This document shows, piece by piece, positions 9,108 through 19,131 of a stretch of DNA of 64,000 bases. Under the pieces are notes generated by a model. It was not told where the DNA came from. It searched no databases and worked only from the letters and a program-made list of their open reading frames with translations. The DNA is from Prolixibacteraceae bacterium. Its GTDB lineage: Bacteria > Bacteroidota > Bacteroidia > Bacteroidales > Prolixibacteraceae. The position numbers were made by a program, and so were the translations under genes. The stretch covers positions 248,001 to 312,000 of the forward strand of contig JAQUIJ010000002.1 in assembly GCA_028683385.1 (NCBI GenBank). The letters run 5' to 3'. Within the stretch, counting starts at the first letter, position 1. The number at the start of each line of letters is the position of its first letter.

Positions 9108-9725
9108 TTAAATTTTAATCCCCATGAAACTCATGAACGCAAGCCCCATTAAACCGGTAACAATAAATGTAATACCAATACCCCTGAGTGGTGCCGGAAT
9201 TTTATTGTATTTTAGTTTTTCGCGTATTGCGGCCAGCGATACAATGGCCAGAGCCCAGCCTATGCCGGATCCCAATCCCCATGACAAAACTTCGCCGATG
9301 TTTTTATATTCCCGTTGTTCCATAAATAGAGAACCACCCAAAATAGCACAGTTTACTGCAATAAGTGGAAGGAAAATACCGAGGGAATTATAAAGTGCCG
9401 GAGTGAATTTTTCAATGAGCATTTCAACCAACTGTGTCATAGCGGCTATAGTTGCTATGAAAACCATGAAACTCAGAAACGATAAGTCAACATCTTTAAA
9501 GCTTTCGCCAAGCCATACCAATGCCCCGGGTTTCATCACATATTTCAGGAGTAAATAGTTTACCGGAACAGTAATTACTTGTACGAAAATTACAGCGATT
9601 CCAAGTCCCAATGAAGTTTTTACAGTTTTTGAGACGGCCAGGTAAGAGCACATCCCCAAAAACAGGGCGAAGATCATATTGTCGATAAATATCGCCCGTA
9701 TAAATATATTTATAATGCTTTGCAT
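9108..9725 (-). CDS. nqrE: Na+-translocating NADH:quinone reductase subunit E
   Basis: A 205-residue polytopic inner-membrane subunit with six hydrophobic helices. NqrE and NqrD are inverted-topology homologues that share an intramembrane iron centre. The conserved FLGMCSYLAVS near residue 22 and NCAILGGSLF near 124 each hold a cysteine of that site. Length matches the family (about 200). It lies 21 nt after nqrD in the operon. Confidence 0.97.
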   Translation of the reverse strand: MQSIINIFIRAIFIDNMIFALFLGMCSYLAVSKTVKTSLGLGIAVIFVQVITVPVNYLLLKYVMKPGALVWLGESFKDVDLSFLSFMVFIATIAAMTQLVEMLIEKFTPALYNSLGIFLPLIAVNCAILGGSLFMEQREYKNIGEVLSWGLGSGIGWALAIVSLAAIREKLKYNKIPAPLRGIGITFIVTGLMGLAFMSFMGIKI

Positions 9726-9746
9726 AATCGATTGGTTTAATAGGGT

Positions 9747-10379
9747 TTAATCTTTTTCAATCAGTTCTTTGTTAAAACTGCGCTGTATCCAGATGATAAC
9801 TCCCACAAGGATTAGCGCGGCAGTTGGCATAATCATCATCCCATTGTTAATGTATCCAGTGTCGTAAAAAGACTTTGGTATAACATTAAACCCAAGAACG
9901 GCGCCCGAACCAAAAAGCTCCCTGATAAAGCCAATTGCAATTAAAATCATGGCATATCCGAGACCATTGCCAATCCCGTCGACAAATGATGGCCAAGGTT
10001 TATTGCCCATTGCAAAAGCTTCCAAACGACCCATGATAATACAATTGGTAATGATCAACCCTACATAAACCGAAAGCTGTTTGCTAACATCGTAAACAAA
10101 TGCCCGAAGTAACTGATCGACCAGAATAACCATCGTGGCAACAACAACCAATTGAACGATGATACGGATTCGTGGCGGAATATAATTACGCATGGCTGAA
10201 ATCACCAAATTTGATATCGCCGTAACCACCATTACCGATAGTCCCATAACAATTGCCGGTTTTAATTTAACCGTTACTGCCAATGCCGAACAAATCCCCA
10301 GAATTTGTACAGTGATCGGATTCTGTAAATTCAGCGGGTTAGACAGCAGTTTGAAATTTTTTGAAGAGAATATGCTCAT
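9747..10379 (-). CDS. nqrD: Na+-translocating NADH:quinone reductase subunit D
   Basis: A 210-residue membrane subunit homologous to NqrE, with six helices and the two cysteine motifs (ILGICSALAV, about 28-37; ITNCIIMGR, about 107-115). The frame is open further upstream to 10502. The start at MSIFSSKN (10379) is chosen because it gives the normal length and leaves a 13-nt gap after nqrC; the longer form would add 41 unusual residues and overlap nqrC by 110 nt. Confidence 0.96.
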   Translation of the reverse strand: MSIFSSKNFKLLSNPLNLQNPITVQILGICSALAVTVKLKPAIVMGLSVMVVTAISNLVISAMRNYIPPRIRIIVQLVVVATMVILVDQLLRAFVYDVSKQLSVYVGLIITNCIIMGRLEAFAMGNKPWPSFVDGIGNGLGYAMILIAIGFIRELFGSGAVLGFNVIPKSFYDTGYINNGMMIMPTAALILVGVIIWIQRSFNKELIEKD

Positions 10380-10392
10380 TGCTATCGGATTT

Positions 10393-11097
10393 TTATTGAC
10401 GGTTTTTAATGAAATATGTTTTATACTGAACCAGGCATGAATCAAGCATGGCCTGTAGTCCTTTAGACGTAATGGTTCCTCCGGAAATAGCATCCACTGC
10501 ATGCGGATCGTCTTTTTTTGCTCCGCCTTTTTCTACCTGAATGGATACAAAATCAGTTGAATCTTTAAAAAGCGTTTTGCCCATGAATGGCTCCTGAAAT
10601 TCTTTGGTTGCAATTTCAGCGCCAAGGCCTGGAGTTTCACCCTGGTGGTCGTAGGTTACGCCATAGATTGTGTTCATGTCTGGTTTTACAGAAACGTAAC
10701 CCCAAATTGGGCCCCAAAGTCCTTTGCCTCTTACGGGCAATGAATAGGCTTTGGATTGATCGTCGAGCGTGCCAACGAAAACCGGAAGCAATCTTTGCGA
10801 TGCAGCTTTTTCAAGCTCGGTTTTCAAATCAACATCAAAAGCAACGACACCATCTTGCTTCTCTCCTTTATTGTTGATCACATAACTGTCGGTAATGTAT
10901 TTGGCATAAAGGTCAACTGCATTTTTTGTCGTCGATTCAATTCTCAGGGAAGCCAGAATGTTCTGTTTCTTCTCCACTTCAATGTTTTTATCCTGAAATG
11001 GTTTCAGTTGCATTGCAGCCAATGAAAGAAGCAATGCTACGAGAACAACCATTACCGTGGAAAAGATAAATATATATGTATTACTAAAGTTCTTCAT
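10393..11097 (-). CDS. nqrC: Na+-translocating NADH:quinone reductase subunit C
   Basis: A 234-residue subunit with one N-terminal membrane anchor (about 7-30) and a periplasmic FMN-binding domain. The flavin attachment motif reads DAISGGTITS. The usual ApbE recognition sequence is D-x-x-S/T-G-A-T/S, so the alanine is a glycine here; I believe this is common in Bacteroidota NqrC and not a defect. The GETPGLGAEI and KGLWGPIWGYV blocks are family hallmarks. No apbE is in the window. Confidence 0.96.
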   Translation of the reverse strand: MKNFSNTYIFIFSTVMVVLVALLLSLAAMQLKPFQDKNIEVEKKQNILASLRIESTTKNAVDLYAKYITDSYVINNKGEKQDGVVAFDVDLKTELEKAASQRLLPVFVGTLDDQSKAYSLPVRGKGLWGPIWGYVSVKPDMNTIYGVTYDHQGETPGLGAEIATKEFQEPFMGKTLFKDSTDFVSIQVEKGGAKKDDPHAVDAISGGTITSKGLQAMLDSCLVQYKTYFIKNRQ

Positions 11098-11108
11098 GTT
11101 TTTCCTTT

Positions 11109-12272
11109 TTATGCGTTTGCTTTCACTTTGGCTCTTTTCAATCGGCGTTTGATGTGCCCTTCAACAACGAAATAATCGATCAGCGGCGACCAAACATTCA
11201 TCAGCAGAATGGCAAGCATCATTCCTTCAGGATAAGCCGGATTGAATATTCGAATCAGGACGACTAGTACCCCGATCAAAAAACCGTAAATCCATTTTCC
11301 TTTTTCGGTATGCGATGCAGTAACCGGATCGGTAGCCATAAAAACCGCACCAAAAGCAAAGCCACCCATAACTAAGTGATAGTAGGCCGGAAGCTCCATG
11401 TAAGCATTTAATGGCAGCAAGTTGCATAGAAATCCCATACTAAGTGTTCCGAGTACTACTGATAGCATAATTTTCCAACTTCCGATACCAGTGAAAATTA
11501 GGATTGCAGCACCAATAAGTACAGCTAATGTTGATGTTTCACCAATCGAACCGGGAATGAATCCCATAAACATATCGTGGAAAGAGGCCATTTTGGATGC
11601 AGCTCCCTGTCCAATCTGGGCAAGAGGAGTAGCTCCTGAAAAGCCATCAATAGGTACTTTGTTCGGAAGATCATAAATCCATACTGAATCGCCAGACATT
11701 TGTGACGGGTAGGCAAAGAAGAGAAACGCACGGGCAAGCAAAGCAACATTCATGATGTTATAGCCGGTACCTCCAAATATTTCTTTACCAAAAATTACAG
11801 CAAATGCCACTGCAAGGGCAAGCATCCAAAGCGGAATGTTTACCGGCATGATCAACGGAATCAGAATACCTGTTACCAAATATCCTTCGTTTACTTCGTG
11901 TCCGCGGATTTGAGCTGCAATAAATTCTATTCCCAGTCCAACTCCATAGGAAACTACCAGAAGTGGAATTAATTTCAGGAATCCAAAAATGAAATTATCG
12001 ATTATACCTCTTTCAACACCAAATGCTAGTCCATTCTGATAGCCGATATTCCAACTTCCGAACAACATCGCCGGAACCAATGCCAGAATCACTACGGTCA
12101 TTGTACGTTTTAGATCAATGGCATCGTGAATGTGGACTCCCGTTTGGGAAGTGTGATTGGGTGTGAACAAGAACGTTTCGATTGCACCAAAAGTCGATCC
12201 GAGTTTGGCAAACTTACCGCCGGGACTGAAAAGCGGTTTCTTTTTATCTATATAGTTTCTGAGTGATTTCAT
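11109..12272 (-). CDS. nqrB: Na+-translocating NADH:quinone reductase subunit B
   Basis: A 387-residue integral membrane subunit that forms the main Na+ path and binds riboflavin and covalent FMN. The FMN-threonine motif is DGFSGATPLA (about 196-205). Ten or so hydrophobic segments follow a ~50-residue cytoplasmic N-terminus. GHEVNEGYLVTG and MATDPVTASHT are conserved RnfD/NqrB blocks. It is placed 11 nt upstream of nqrC. Confidence 0.97.
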   Translation of the reverse strand: MKSLRNYIDKKKPLFSPGGKFAKLGSTFGAIETFLFTPNHTSQTGVHIHDAIDLKRTMTVVILALVPAMLFGSWNIGYQNGLAFGVERGIIDNFIFGFLKLIPLLVVSYGVGLGIEFIAAQIRGHEVNEGYLVTGILIPLIMPVNIPLWMLALAVAFAVIFGKEIFGGTGYNIMNVALLARAFLFFAYPSQMSGDSVWIYDLPNKVPIDGFSGATPLAQIGQGAASKMASFHDMFMGFIPGSIGETSTLAVLIGAAILIFTGIGSWKIMLSVVLGTLSMGFLCNLLPLNAYMELPAYYHLVMGGFAFGAVFMATDPVTASHTEKGKWIYGFLIGVLVVLIRIFNPAYPEGMMLAILLMNVWSPLIDYFVVEGHIKRRLKRAKVKANA

Positions 12273-12298
12273 TGATATAGTATAACTTAAATTTCTTG

Positions 12299-13654
12299 TT
12301 AATTACCCAGTTCTTTAATCATTACCGTTATTCCATCACGCAGAATCCGCTGAACTTCGATTTTTGAAGTACAAACATATTCGCATAGCGCAAGGTCTTC
12401 TTCAATAACTTCATAAATGCCCAATTGCTCCATTTTGTCAATGTCGTTGGCAATAATGGCTTTCATCAGAAATACAGGAAGAATGTCCATCGGGAGAACT
12501 TTTTCGTATTGTCCGGTAACTACATATGCCCGTTCTTCTCCGTTCAGGTTCGAGTCGGCTTTGTAAACCTTTTTAGGGGTCAACCACGAAAAGTACGATC
12601 GCGAAATACTGAATTTATTTAATCGAGGCATTGCCCAACCTAAAAATTCAAAGTAATCACCTTCAGGAATGACAGTTATTTGCTGGTCGTAAAATCCAAG
12701 ATAATCATCAGTTTCAGTTCTTTTGCCAGTCAGTACATTGCCCGAAATATACCGTTCCTTGACTTCCTGCCTGGTGGCCTTTTTCAATAATTCCGAAAGG
12801 CATATTCCATGAACGACTTTAATGTATTTTGGAGCAGTAACTTCGGAACCTGTAAGTGCAATGATTTTCGAGAAATCGACCTTCCCAGTTTCAAACAACC
12901 GACCGATATACAGAACTTCCTGCGGATTAATGGTCCAAATTAGATCGCCCTTGTTAATCGGACAAACATGATGGATTTGAATGCCTACATTTCCTGCAGG
13001 ATGCGGACCGGAGAACTGGTTGATCACAATGTTTTTGATGCCCGAAAAGAAACCGTTGGCTTGATCAGGACGAATCCCGACTTGAATTTTACCATCGGTT
13101 AGCTTGGAGAGTGCATTAATCCCGGTTTGGAAAGCTGAAGTTTGGCCCTCAAGAATGAATTCGTAATCAGGGGCAAGTGGAGCTGAATCGAATCCTGAGA
13201 TGAAAATATGAAGCGGAGTGCTTTCTGGTCTGGCAACAGTTCCATATGGACGCTGCTTCAAAAAGGCCCACATCCCGCTAGTTTTTAATTGTTCTTTGAT
13301 TTCCTCTCGTGATAGTTTCAGCGGATCGGTCTTTACAAACTCAACACAATCGTTTTTCCCATCTGCTTTGACGACAACTTCAAGTACTTTTCTTCGTTCG
13401 CCTCTGTTGATTGCTAAAACTTCGCCACTTACCGGAGAAGTATATAAAATTTCCGGATTGGATTTGTCAAAAAATAAAGGCTCGCCAGCTTTTACTTGCT
13501 GTCCGGCCTTTACCAGAATTTTTGGCATGAGTCCGGGGAAGTCTGTTGGCTTAATTGCAACCTTGACTGCTGCGATATGAGTCCCCAAGACTTTTTCGGC
13601 ATCCCCTTTCAGACGAATATTTAATCCACGCTTTAAATTGATAACCTTTGACAT
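12299..13654 (-). CDS. nqrA: Na+-translocating NADH:quinone reductase subunit A
   Basis: A 451-residue cytoplasmic subunit implicated in quinone binding. The N-terminal barrel-sandwich part (RGLNIRLKGDAEK; VKAGQQVKAGEPLFFDK) and the GPHPAGNVGIQIHHV block near the middle are typical of NqrA and distinguish it from RnfC, since no ferredoxin cysteines are present. It is the first gene of the operon. The upstream 187 bp are shared with the divergent T9SS plug gene and contain an inverted repeat at 13755-13773. Confidence 0.96.
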   Translation of the reverse strand: MSKVINLKRGLNIRLKGDAEKVLGTHIAAVKVAIKPTDFPGLMPKILVKAGQQVKAGEPLFFDKSNPEILYTSPVSGEVLAINRGERRKVLEVVVKADGKNDCVEFVKTDPLKLSREEIKEQLKTSGMWAFLKQRPYGTVARPESTPLHIFISGFDSAPLAPDYEFILEGQTSAFQTGINALSKLTDGKIQVGIRPDQANGFFSGIKNIVINQFSGPHPAGNVGIQIHHVCPINKGDLIWTINPQEVLYIGRLFETGKVDFSKIIALTGSEVTAPKYIKVVHGICLSELLKKATRQEVKERYISGNVLTGKRTETDDYLGFYDQQITVIPEGDYFEFLGWAMPRLNKFSISRSYFSWLTPKKVYKADSNLNGEERAYVVTGQYEKVLPMDILPVFLMKAIIANDIDKMEQLGIYEVIEEDLALCEYVCTSKIEVQRILRDGITVMIKELGN

Positions 13655-13754
13655 TGTTTTCCCTCGTATAGTTTAGGTTTTAAAAATAAATAAATTAAAA
13701 TCTTTTCACAATCTTTGTTTCATAAACTTACATAAATTGAAATATTTAAATAGT

Positions 13755-13773
13755 TGAAAACGTTTGTTTCAAT
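13755..13773. promoter_or_regulatory. Inverted repeat in the divergent nqrA / DUF5103 promoter region
   Basis: TTGAAA-7 nt-TTTCAA forms a symmetric site in the middle of the 187-bp AT-rich divergent region 13655-13841. It could be an operator for nqr, for the plug gene or for both, but a chance palindrome in AT-rich DNA is also possible. No exact TAnnTTTG box is seen nearby. Confidence 0.25.
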
Positions 13774-13841
13774 TGTATATTTTTTGACCTTTTCAGGAAT
13801 AGTCGATTGATCTTTGATTAAAAACATAATTATAAACTAAG

Positions 13842-15131
13842 ATGAACTTTAAGCGATTGTTGTTATTCTCTATCCTGAGTTTTGTTTTTGTGCTAAATTC
13901 CAAGGCTTTAGAAAAGGTTGATCAGTTTTATTATCAGAATGCTGTTTTCCGGGAGGAAATAAAGTCAGTGCAAATGTATCGCGAAGGGAACGAACTTTCG
14001 AATCCTGTGATTGAACTTGGAAGCGATGTTAAGTTATTGCTCAAATTTGATGATTTGGCTGAAGACGTAAAAAACTATTCGTACACAATTATTCATTGTG
14101 ATGCCAATTGGAACGAGTCCTACATTCAACAGAATGAATATTTGTCTGGATTTCCTGATAATCAGATCACTGATTATGCCATGAGCTTTAATACAACCGT
14201 TAAATTTGTTAATTACCAATTAAGCATTCCTAACGAAGATTGTACTCCAAAATACTCCGGAAATTATGCTTTAATTGTTTTCGAAGATAATAATCGAAAG
14301 AATCTGGTTCTGACTCAACGATTTTATATTGTCGAGCCAAAAGTCAGGATTGAAGGTTTGGTGAAAAAAGCAACTTTCGATGTGTACAACGGGGAAAATC
14401 AGGAAGTCGATTTTAAGGTTGTAAACCAACAGCTCAAACTTCTGAATCCGCGTGAAGATATTAAAGTTGTTTTAATGCAAAACCGCAGATGGGACAATGC
14501 AATATTGAATCTGAAACCAAATTATATTCGTGATAATGTTTTGGATTATGACTATGACAAGGAAAACGTATTCCCCGGAGGAAACGAATTTCGTTATTTC
14601 GATATCCGAACCAAACGACGTAATGGAGAAAATGTAGAAAGTGTAAAATTCATTCAACCCTATTTCCATGTTACACTTCTTCCTGATGAAATTCGAAATA
14701 ACTCCAAGTATCTGCCCTATAAAGAAATGAACGGGAATTTTGTGATTCAAAGTCAGGATCGTGTCACGGATACAGATACTGAGTGTGATTATATGTTTGT
14801 ACATTTCTATCTGGCATTGCCAAGCCAGTTGGTTGGTGGATCGGTAAATGTTTTTGGCGCTCTTACCGGATGGAATGCCAATAAATCGAACGAAATGAAA
14901 TGGAATTATGAAGCTGCAGGATATGAATTAACCCTACTTTTAAAGCAGGGTTATTACAACTATCAGTATGTTTATGTTCCTGAAGGCGCTAAAAAAGCGG
15001 ATTCTGTTAATTTGGAAGGAACATTCTTTATCACTGAAAATGAATATGAGATTTTCGCCTATTATCGTGATCAATCGAGTCGCTATGATCGTTTGGTCGG
15101 ATTTTTAACGCTGAATTCAAGCGTAAAATAA
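13842..15131 (+). CDS. Type IX secretion system plug protein (DUF5103)
   Basis: A 429-residue secreted or periplasmic protein with an N-terminal signal peptide (hydrophobic about 4-20, cleavage near NSKA-LE). The DUF5103 family member known as Plug closes the SprA outer-membrane translocon of the T9SS. Recognisable blocks are YSYTIIHCDANWNES (about 79-93), NEYLSGFPDNQITDY and FEDNNRKNLVLTQRFYIVEP in the first half. Its presence implies a T9SS in this organism. It is convergent with the kinase at 15140 (8-nt gap) and divergent from nqrA. Confidence 0.85.
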   Translation: MNFKRLLLFSILSFVFVLNSKALEKVDQFYYQNAVFREEIKSVQMYREGNELSNPVIELGSDVKLLLKFDDLAEDVKNYSYTIIHCDANWNESYIQQNEYLSGFPDNQITDYAMSFNTTVKFVNYQLSIPNEDCTPKYSGNYALIVFEDNNRKNLVLTQRFYIVEPKVRIEGLVKKATFDVYNGENQEVDFKVVNQQLKLLNPREDIKVVLMQNRRWDNAILNLKPNYIRDNVLDYDYDKENVFPGGNEFRYFDIRTKRRNGENVESVKFIQPYFHVTLLPDEIRNNSKYLPYKEMNGNFVIQSQDRVTDTDTECDYMFVHFYLALPSQLVGGSVNVFGALTGWNANKSNEMKWNYEAAGYELTLLLKQGYYNYQYVYVPEGAKKADSVNLEGTFFITENEYEIFAYYRDQSSRYDRLVGFLTLNSSVK

Positions 15132-15139
15132 ACTGATAT

Positions 15140-17227
15140 TTAACGGACTATTTTGAGGGGGCTCTCTTCCCTGATGTATGGTATCGAAAACGAGAATGTT
15201 GATCCAACTCCCAACTTCGAATTAACGATTAACTCGCCACCAAGTAATCGTACATAGTGTTGTGCGATCGACAATCCAAGCCCGGTTCCTTCATAGGCAC
15301 GGATGGTTCGATTATCGAGTTGGTGAAAGCGTTCAAAAATCCGATTCTGGTCTTTATCTGATATTCCAATGCCGGTATCTTTCACGAAAAATTCCAAATG
15401 ATTTGTTCCTAGAATCCGGTATCCAAATTCAACTTCACCTTCTTCAGTAAATTTAATGCCGTTATCGATCAGTTTCTGAAGAATGGACTGAAGCAAAATT
15501 GAATCAGTTGTTACTGCAAATTTTGGATTTGGATTTTCGCAGTTCAACTTTATCCTGATATTCTTTTTATCATCCAGATCATAAGTAAATTCTTTATAAA
15601 GCGAAACCATCAAATCGTTTACTCTACACAATGATTTTTTTACAACGAGTGTATTGCTTTCTATCTTTGACAGACTGATCATGTCGTTAATTAGCGACAG
15701 TAACAATCTTCCGTTGGTAAGAATAATTTCAACGAATTTGCTTTTTTCATCGTCATCAAATTCAGGAGAACCTAACATTTTTGAAAATCCGATAATGGCA
15801 TTCATCGGTGTTCTGATTTCGTGTGAAATGTTTGCAAGGAAAGCCGTCTTTAAGCGGTCGGCATCTTCAGCTTTGTTTTTAGCCTCTTCCATTTTTAGCT
15901 CTGCCATTTTCCGGGTGGTTATGTCGCGAGCCAACGAGACAACCGAATGATCATTCAATCGGGCAATTCGCATTTCAAACATGGCTGACGACCCTTCTAC
16001 TTCTAGAGCATATTCAATCGTTTCTATACTGTCAAATTCAATGCAGTGCTGAATACATTGGAATATTTTGCTAGACATTTTTTCGGAAAACCCAACCTCA
16101 AAAATTGAATTTCCAATAATGTCATCTGGTTTTATTTTAAGAGCCTCGGACGCTTTGAATACGAAATCGACATAAACTCCCTCTTTATCAATAATAAAGA
16201 ACAAGTCAGGAATAGCTTCTAAAAGTACCTGATAACGTAATTTGTTTTCTTCCAGTTCGTTTATCCGGCGTTCTTTTGACGTTACATCTATAAATAAGCT
16301 AACGATTTGATTGTTGGAGATTTTAAAGGTGTTGACCTCAAAATATTTGTCCAGACGTTCGAGATAAAACGAAAAGTGATTCTTTTTGGAGTGAAGATAT
16401 TCTTTGTTCCAGTCAAATGAACCTCTAAATATTTTAGGAAGCACATCATCTGCCGGATTGTCTTTTAATTCGCGTGATGTTATCTTAAAAAGTCGCTCAA
16501 ATGCCAGATTCGTTCTGCGAACTTCCAGGTGAGAGGGAGTCCCGAATTCATCTTTGACTATTTCGAGATGCATCATTCCCTGCGGAAGGTTTCTAATGGT
16601 TTGATTGATTATTTGTTCTGTATCTTCTTTCTGTTCAATTAATAAGTTAATTGTATTTTGAAATCTCCATGAAAGTAAAAGTGAAATCAGAAAATAAATG
16701 GATAGAGTTATAAACGGATTGGTATAAACCGCATTCGATTGCCATTGAACGTGAAATAATAAATCGATCAGTCCTGCCTGATAGGTATGAAATAGGAGAG
16801 TTATGAATGAGATTGCATAAAATAAGATCAAGTCCTTTTTCTTATCACTGAAAATAAGAAAAAACAGGAAAAATGGAATTAAAGTCCACAAGGTATTTAG
16901 TACCGATAAGTGAGTCGGTATAATTGCAAATGAATTAGAAATAAAGAAAAAATAAGGTAAAATCGGAACCAGAAGGAAGATGTTAGTGGCCCAGTTTGCG
17001 CTAATATAGCGGAGCCCATAAAATGCAAGTCCAAAAAGAATGATTATTGAAACATCACCAGCTAGGCATTCGTTTGCTGAATAGCCAATCAAGTCGAGCG
17101 TAAACATTGCCAGCCCGGTCAATAATCCAAGTGCGATAAACACATGAATGCCAATGATTTTCAGAATGTCATTTTTGGCTTCAACGTTATACTGGCTGGT
17201 AATTGATTTAGCTATGGCTTTAAACAT
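15140..17227 (-). CDS. Membrane histidine kinase with PAS domains
   Basis: A 695-residue orphan kinase. Residues about 22-190 contain six or seven hydrophobic segments. Two PAS-like domains follow (about 205-320 and 330-440); the second includes LFFIIDKEGVYVDF and ends in the PAC-like sequence SLARDITTRK. The HisKA acceptor is H469 in NISHEIRTPMNAI. A full HATPase with LIDNGIKFT, VKDTGIGIS and GTGLGLSIAQHY completes the protein. There is no receiver domain and no response regulator next to it. The signal is unknown. Confidence 0.9.
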   Translation of the reverse strand: MFKAIAKSITSQYNVEAKNDILKIIGIHVFIALGLLTGLAMFTLDLIGYSANECLAGDVSIIILFGLAFYGLRYISANWATNIFLLVPILPYFFFISNSFAIIPTHLSVLNTLWTLIPFFLFFLIFSDKKKDLILFYAISFITLLFHTYQAGLIDLLFHVQWQSNAVYTNPFITLSIYFLISLLLSWRFQNTINLLIEQKEDTEQIINQTIRNLPQGMMHLEIVKDEFGTPSHLEVRRTNLAFERLFKITSRELKDNPADDVLPKIFRGSFDWNKEYLHSKKNHFSFYLERLDKYFEVNTFKISNNQIVSLFIDVTSKERRINELEENKLRYQVLLEAIPDLFFIIDKEGVYVDFVFKASEALKIKPDDIIGNSIFEVGFSEKMSSKIFQCIQHCIEFDSIETIEYALEVEGSSAMFEMRIARLNDHSVVSLARDITTRKMAELKMEEAKNKAEDADRLKTAFLANISHEIRTPMNAIIGFSKMLGSPEFDDDEKSKFVEIILTNGRLLLSLINDMISLSKIESNTLVVKKSLCRVNDLMVSLYKEFTYDLDDKKNIRIKLNCENPNPKFAVTTDSILLQSILQKLIDNGIKFTEEGEVEFGYRILGTNHLEFFVKDTGIGISDKDQNRIFERFHQLDNRTIRAYEGTGLGLSIAQHYVRLLGGELIVNSKLGVGSTFSFSIPYIREESPLKIVR

Positions 17228-17357
17228 GAAATTACAAAATCATTCAACTTTTACGAGGCAATAAATATAGCAAAATTTAGATTCCAATTTTGTTTAGTGA
17301 AATTTATGCAAAAAAGGAAAGGTGATTTTTATTAGTATTTAAACTGTTCAGATAGTT

Positions 17358-17365
17358 TAGATTTG
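17358..17365 (+). promoter_or_regulatory. -7 promoter box upstream of pruA
   Basis: TAGATTTG matches TAnnTTTG and lies 41 nt before the pruA ATG. No good -33 element is visible, so this is a moderate call. Confidence 0.4.
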
Positions 17366-17406
17366 CCAACAAGAATTTGTAAAATGTCAATATAACACTT
17401 TATACC

Positions 17407-19044
17407 ATGTCAAAAGGATTTTTTAATATTCCGGACATTAAAAACGAACCCATCAAAAGCTACATGCCTGGGTCGCCGGAAAGAACCGAATTAAAGAAAA
17501 TGCTCAATGATTTGAGATCAGTTGAGCTTGAACTCCCAATGATTATCGGGGGTAAAGAAGTTACTACTGACCACAGGGTGCGTATTTCACCTCCGCATGA
17601 TCACAAACATACGCTTGGTTATTATTATCAGGGTGATGCATCACATGTTCAAATGGCAATTGATACAGCCATGTTAGCACGAGATAAATGGAATAGCATG
17701 TCATGGCATCACCGTGCAGCGATCTTTCTGAAAGCAGCCGATCTGTTTGCCGGACCATACCGTGCCAAAATTAATGCAGCAACCATGCTGGGTCAGTCGA
17801 AGAATGCTTTTCAGGCAGAAATTGATGCCGCATGTGAGATGGCTGATTTCTTTAGATTTGGGGTTCGCTGTATGACAGATATATACAAGATGCAACCCGA
17901 ATCTGCACCTGGTATCTGGAATTACAATGAATTCAGGTCGCTTGAAGGCTTCATTTTTGCACTTACACCATTTAACTTTACTTCAATTGCTGGAAACCTG
18001 CCTGCAGCACCAGCTATGATGGGAAATGTTGTGGTTTGGAAACCTTCGAAAACTGCTGTTTATTCGGCTGCAGTAATCATGGAAGTTTTGATGGAAGCTG
18101 GTTTGCCTGATGGTGTTATCAACCTGGTTTATGTTGGTGGACCAACCGCCGCGGATGTCATTTTTCAATCGCCTGATTTTGGTGGTATCCATTTTACAGG
18201 TTCAACAGGAGTATTTCAGGGAATGTGGAAAACAATCGGCGAAAACATTCAGAAATATAAATCATATCCAAGAATTGTAGGCGAAACTGGCGGAAAAGAT
18301 TTCATATTTGCTGATCCAACTGCTGATCCTCAGGCTGTAGCAATTGGTATGTTGCGTGGAGCGTTCGAATATCAGGGACAAAAGTGTTCTGCTGCTTCAA
18401 GAGCCTATATTCCTCGTAGCATTTGGGACGATGTTTGCACTCGTTTTGGTAATGAGTTGGCAACCGTTAAAATGGGACCTCCTGAAGATTTCACCAATTT
18501 TATAAACGCAGTAATTGATGAATCGTCATTCGATAAATTGGCCGGTTTTATTGAACAGGCCAAAAAAGATGCCGACGCTGAAGTGCTGTTTGGTGGAAAA
18601 TGTGATAAATCGGTTGGCTATTTTATTGAACCAACGGTAATTCTGGCAAAGAAGCCCGATTATATTACTATGGTTGAAGAGTTGTTTGGACCTGTATTGA
18701 CCATATTTGTTTACGAAGACGAAGATCTGGATCTTACACTCAGTATTCTGGACAAAACTTCAATCTATGCATTGACCGGTGCAATCTTCTCTCAGGATCG
18801 ATTTAATATTGAACGAATTACTAAACGGCTTGAGAACGCTGCCGGTAATTTTTACATCAACGATAAACCCACTGGTGCAACTGTTGGACAACAGCCGTTT
18901 GGCGGGGCCAGAGGTTCTGGTACAAACGATAAAGCAGGTTCGATATTTAATTTCCTTCGATGGACATCTATCCGGACGATTAAAGAAAATTTTGTATCGC
19001 CAAAGAGTTATACTTATCCAAATTTCGCCCCGGATAAGGAATAA
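17407..19044 (+). CDS. pruA: 1-pyrroline-5-carboxylate dehydrogenase
   Basis: Oxidises pyrroline-5-carboxylate/glutamate semialdehyde to glutamate with NAD+, the second step of proline breakdown. The 545-residue protein is a complete aldehyde dehydrogenase: catalytic C327 in YQGQKCSAASRA, general base E293 in VGETGGKDF, and the NAD-binding FTGSTG at about 263-268. The C-terminal YINDKPTGATVGQQPFGG block is specific for the P5CDH branch. No proline dehydrogenase (putA/prodH) gene is adjacent. A strong terminator follows. Confidence 0.95.
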   Translation: MSKGFFNIPDIKNEPIKSYMPGSPERTELKKMLNDLRSVELELPMIIGGKEVTTDHRVRISPPHDHKHTLGYYYQGDASHVQMAIDTAMLARDKWNSMSWHHRAAIFLKAADLFAGPYRAKINAATMLGQSKNAFQAEIDAACEMADFFRFGVRCMTDIYKMQPESAPGIWNYNEFRSLEGFIFALTPFNFTSIAGNLPAAPAMMGNVVVWKPSKTAVYSAAVIMEVLMEAGLPDGVINLVYVGGPTAADVIFQSPDFGGIHFTGSTGVFQGMWKTIGENIQKYKSYPRIVGETGGKDFIFADPTADPQAVAIGMLRGAFEYQGQKCSAASRAYIPRSIWDDVCTRFGNELATVKMGPPEDFTNFINAVIDESSFDKLAGFIEQAKKDADAEVLFGGKCDKSVGYFIEPTVILAKKPDYITMVEELFGPVLTIFVYEDEDLDLTLSILDKTSIYALTGAIFSQDRFNIERITKRLENAAGNFYINDKPTGATVGQQPFGGARGSGTNDKAGSIFNFLRWTSIRTIKENFVSPKSYTYPNFAPDKE

Positions 19045-19060
19045 ATTAAATTTTAGTGGA

Positions 19061-19094
19061 AAAGGAGATGAATTTTTTCATCTCCTTTTTTTTT
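19061..19094 (+). terminator. Intrinsic terminator after pruA
   Basis: A perfect 12-bp stem (AAAGGAGATGAA / TTCATCTCCTTT) with a TTTT loop ends in a run of nine T. It lies 17 nt after the pruA stop, and 37 nt upstream of the next start codon. Confidence 0.92.
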
Positions 19095-19131
19095 GTGCCG
19101 GAAAATCCTATTTTTGTTTAAAATCATTCCA

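Noticed and set aside
10380-10502. Longer NqrD beginning at 10502
   Set aside because: It would overlap nqrC by 110 nt and add 41 residues unlike any NqrD. The start at 10379 gives the normal size and spacing.
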